From: Edaphobacter bradus
GTDB taxonomy: Bacteria > Acidobacteriota > Terriglobia > Terriglobales > Acidobacteriaceae
NCBI RefSeq assembly: GCF_025685645.1
Contig: NZ_JAGSYF010000001.1
Coordinates: 620,001-684,000, forward strand
DNA length: 64,000 nt
Reading direction: 5' to 3'
The notes beneath the pieces are model-generated. The model did no database searches and had not been told where the DNA came from. It was given only the letters and a program-made list of their open reading frames with translations. Both the position numbers and the translations under genes were made by a program. This document shows, in pieces, positions 62,029 through 64,000 of the stretch; the stretch's first letter is position 1; every line of letters starts with the position of its first letter.

Positions 62029-62472
62029 CTAAGAGCGTCTGATTGAGGTTGGCTTCGTGCCCGCGCTGACGCGGATCCGCGGGGAAGAATACGGATCGGT
62101 CAGGTCGCCGTAGTCCTTGTTGAAGTATGCCCAGTCGAGCCGTTCTTCTGCTCTGTGGTGCGCTGACTGGGGCGACTTGCGCTTGCCCAGCATCGGGTTC
62201 ACCCCTGCGGCAGGCGGAATCTCAACCAGTGTTGAGGGAACATTCCAGCTCTTGTGGGCAGCGATCTCCTGAACGCTCTGGAGCCTGACCGCCGGGGGCA
62301 GATGAATGTCCCGCTGCTGAGCCGCTGCAATCAGGTGATGGGAGAAGTCGCGGTGGGGTTGCGATGCCGTTCTGCTGCGCCGGTGGCTCATGCGGACATG
62401 GTCGACGATGGCGACTGCCGCCCACACGAGAACGACAAAGCAGACGATCGAGATCGCAAAGAGAACTTGCAT
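62029..62472 (-). CDS. Membrane-anchored protein of unknown function
   Basis: About 147 aa. One N-terminal membrane helix (VLFAISIVCFVVLVWAAVAI) is followed by a basic, low-complexity cytoplasmic or periplasmic tail with DWAYFNKDYGDLTDPY and RIRVSAG near the end. I do not recognise the family. The ATG at 62472 places the helix at the very start; one at 62520 is also possible. It lies 18 bp upstream of bioY on the same strand and may be co-transcribed. Confidence 0.65.
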   Translation of the reverse strand: MQVLFAISIVCFVVLVWAAVAIVDHVRMSHRRSRTASQPHRDFSHHLIAAAQQRDIHLPPAVRLQSVQEIAAHKSWNVPSTLVEIPPAAGVNPMLGKRKSPQSAHHRAEERLDWAYFNKDYGDLTDPYSSPRIRVSAGTKPTSIRRS

Positions 62473-62618
62473 GTGTACCAGCAGAATACCAAGGCGCAAA
62501 CCTTCCTGCACGCTTTTCATTTGCCGCTAAGGCTGCACACGATTCCGTGAAGGTCAGCGTCCGTGGTTCCACGGTTATACAAACTTGGTACGCCAATTGC
62601 TAATTCAAGGTTTTTCAC

Positions 62619-63047
62619 TTGACTGAGGCATCGACCGGACTCTGTACTGGAAAAGTCGTGACTAGCCCCGCTAAAACACGTGCACAGAGCAGGCGATCCG
62701 TGATCGTGCGCCTGTACGAGTGCGCTCAAGGGGGCTGGAGGCGAGCTGCTACGATAGCCGCCGCGGCACTCGCCATCGGACTTGGATATCACGTCGTCTT
62801 CGGGCAGAACGGCCTTACGGTGTACCAGCAGAAGCGCGAGGATGCCCGTACGCTCGCAGGTGAGCTCAAGAGCCTGCAGCGGGAGAACGAACAGCTGAAG
62901 AGCCACGTGGACCATCTGGAGAGCGATCCCAGCGCTATTGAGCATCAGGCAAGGGAAGAACTGCACTACACCCGTCCGGGTGAGGTGATCTATACCCTGC
63001 CAGCCAGTCCCATTCCGAACAGTGGCGCCCGGCAGGAGAAGCCTTAG
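62619..63047 (+). CDS. FtsB/DivIC-family septum formation initiator
   Basis: The protein of up to 142 aa has a short basic N-terminus, one membrane helix (AATIAAAALAIGLGYHVVFG, about 43-62), a coiled coil (YQQKREDARTLAGELKSLQR and on) and the family end SDPSAIEHQAREELHYTRPG, EVIYTLP. It would act in the FtsBLQ-type divisome complex. The start is uncertain: TTG at 62619 or GTG at 62658 with GGAAAA upstream. Confidence 0.85.
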   Translation: MTEASTGLCTGKVVTSPAKTRAQSRRSVIVRLYECAQGGWRRAATIAAAALAIGLGYHVVFGQNGLTVYQQKREDARTLAGELKSLQRENEQLKSHVDHLESDPSAIEHQAREELHYTRPGEVIYTLPASPIPNSGARQEKP

Positions 63048-63091
63048 AGCTTAGTCTCCCGAAGGACCCCACATTGTGGTGGTAATGCTTG

Positions 63092-63955
63092 TTATTTCAG
63101 TAGTTTATCCGGGCGTTTCCAGTGCATAAAGTGCCTCTGAATGTCTGGAGCAAACTCCAGCAGCACTGCGCCGATTGCTCCCTCAGCGGAGACAACCAGG
63201 CCACGTTCGAAGGTCAGGCCCACACCACGGTCTGATTGCGGGTAGTAGAAGTTGGAGATGCCTCCGGCCGCGATATTGCCAAGGACATTAGAGATGTTCG
63301 GCTGCCACTTGCCGTTATCGCCCTTGCAGATGACGGTACTGCCCACCGCCCACAGGATCCTCTTATTGAAGCTGCCAGTCCCTTTGCGGAAGTAGCGTGG
63401 GTCCTGATGCAGCAGCACGGGGAAGAGCGCGTTACCGATGATCGCTCCGTCGAAGTAGTCAGTGTAGCCGGCGCCGTAGCGCTTGGCGTAGCCCTCTACT
63501 CCCTGGCCATACTCCGGAAAGCTGTCCTGCGCCTGACCGATGGCCGCGACGATGCCAGTCAGCCCAAACTGGTAGGGCGTAATCGCGCCCGTAATCGCGA
63601 GATCGAACTTCTGCTTGGCGTTAAGCGGGAGAGCCTGGCCACTGTTCACTGCGTTGTAGGTAGGAACCACGCCCAGAAGATACTGCTGTTCCTCTGACTT
63701 GAGTTCCAGCTGGGCCTGCGCCACTCGCTCCTTCTTCAGTTGCATCTCGTCTTTTGGGGGGTCCTGAGCAGGGGGCTGAGCGGCTGGCTGAGAGGAGCTT
63801 TCCTGTGGGGTTGCCGAGGTGGCCTGAGGGGCTGGTTCGTCGGGCAGACCCGCAGCCATCGAGTCGCGCGGACCTTGAGAGTAGAGAGCGGTCGATGCGA
63901 CAAAGACAAACGGGCAAAGAACCCTCAGTAGAGCGGTTGCGGGGAAAAATTTCAC
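63092..63955 (-). CDS. Exported protein of unknown function
   Basis: The 287-aa protein has a signal peptide (1-27), a Pro/Gln/Ala-rich linker (about 38-68) and a C-terminal region with KFDLAITGAITPYQFGLTGI, GYAKRYGAGYTDYFDGAIIG, FPVLLHQDPRYFRKGTGSFN and GNIAAGGISNFYYPQSDRG. This pattern recurs in acidobacterial exported proteins and suggests an outer-membrane or periplasmic location. I know no function. It is convergent with the FtsB-like gene. Confidence 0.75.
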   Translation of the reverse strand: MKFFPATALLRVLCPFVFVASTALYSQGPRDSMAAGLPDEPAPQATSATPQESSSQPAAQPPAQDPPKDEMQLKKERVAQAQLELKSEEQQYLLGVVPTYNAVNSGQALPLNAKQKFDLAITGAITPYQFGLTGIVAAIGQAQDSFPEYGQGVEGYAKRYGAGYTDYFDGAIIGNALFPVLLHQDPRYFRKGTGSFNKRILWAVGSTVICKGDNGKWQPNISNVLGNIAAGGISNFYYPQSDRGVGLTFERGLVVSAEGAIGAVLLEFAPDIQRHFMHWKRPDKLLK

Positions 63956-64000
63956 TATTACCAGTCTAAACCCGAATATCGGACAGAGTTGCCGTCGCTA

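Noticed and set aside
1..64000. CRISPR array, rRNA genes or an intact integrase/transposase
   Set aside because: No regularly spaced repeat series, no rRNA-like sequence and no integrase or transposase motif was found on either strand.

Overview
The window looks like a chromosomal segment from an acidobacterium of the class Terriglobia (Granulicella/Edaphobacter/Terriglobus type). This is inferred from the very large Oar-like TonB-dependent receptors with an N-terminal carboxypeptidase-regulatory domain, the moderately high GC content, the menaquinone gene mqnD and several exported proteins of acidobacterial character. No 16S rRNA gene is present, so the genus is not determined.

Layout. (1) 0-13 kb is a glycan-use region. 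It holds the 3' end of one TonB receptor, a GH29 alpha-L-fucosidase, a GH38 alpha-mannosidase, a complete TonB receptor and a divergent LacI regulator with repeated operator-like boxes. Fossils of another TonB receptor and of a GH92 mannosidase lie at its edges. (2) 13.3-21.6 kb is an envelope-stress module. A CpxR/CpxA-like two-component system runs rightward. Leftward runs a CpxP/Spy-like protein, a TPR protein, two FtsX/MacB-type permeases, a membrane fusion protein and an ATPase. A perfect GTAAA-N5-GTAAA box sits between the two units. (3) 21.6-28.3 kb is a transition zone: a repeat with an LD-carboxypeptidase fossil, a 7TM-PAS-GGDEF diguanylate cyclase, two unrecognised genes, a broken aroG and a CGNR-type regulator. 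(4) 28.6-47.7 kb is an accessory block of redox, detoxification and efflux genes: short-chain dehydrogenases (SDRs), RidA, Ohr, AhpD-like, two peroxiredoxin-like proteins, old yellow enzyme fragments, a decayed RND pump with an intact outer membrane factor, LysR, TetR and EmrAB. Many genes here are frameshifted or deleted. (5) 48-58.6 kb starts with a 147-bp MITE and a PAS-PAS sigma-54 activator. A -24/-12 promoter candidate follows, then a run of STAS, hydrolase, DUF1569-like, alcohol dehydrogenase, aldehyde dehydrogenase, HD, quinone-reductase-like and F420-type reductase genes. (6) 58.6-60.3 kb is almost gene-free and carries a tRNA-Phe 3'-end fossil, phased direct repeats and an intact tRNA-Lys(CUU). 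(7) 60.4-64 kb looks like core genome: mqnD, bioY, a membrane protein, an FtsB/DivIC-like protein and an exported protein.

The most notable structural feature is a family of related repeat loci at about 2.8, 22.0, 59.05 and 60.15 kb. They share the box GATTCTAAATGGTGG, tRNA-Phe 3'-end sequence and/or closely spaced GTGCC repeats. I read them as scars of integrative elements that used a tRNA-Phe attachment site. The most notable regulatory features are the Cpx-like module and the sigma-54 regulator next to its candidate operon. I found no rRNA, CRISPR array, intact transposase or intact integrase.
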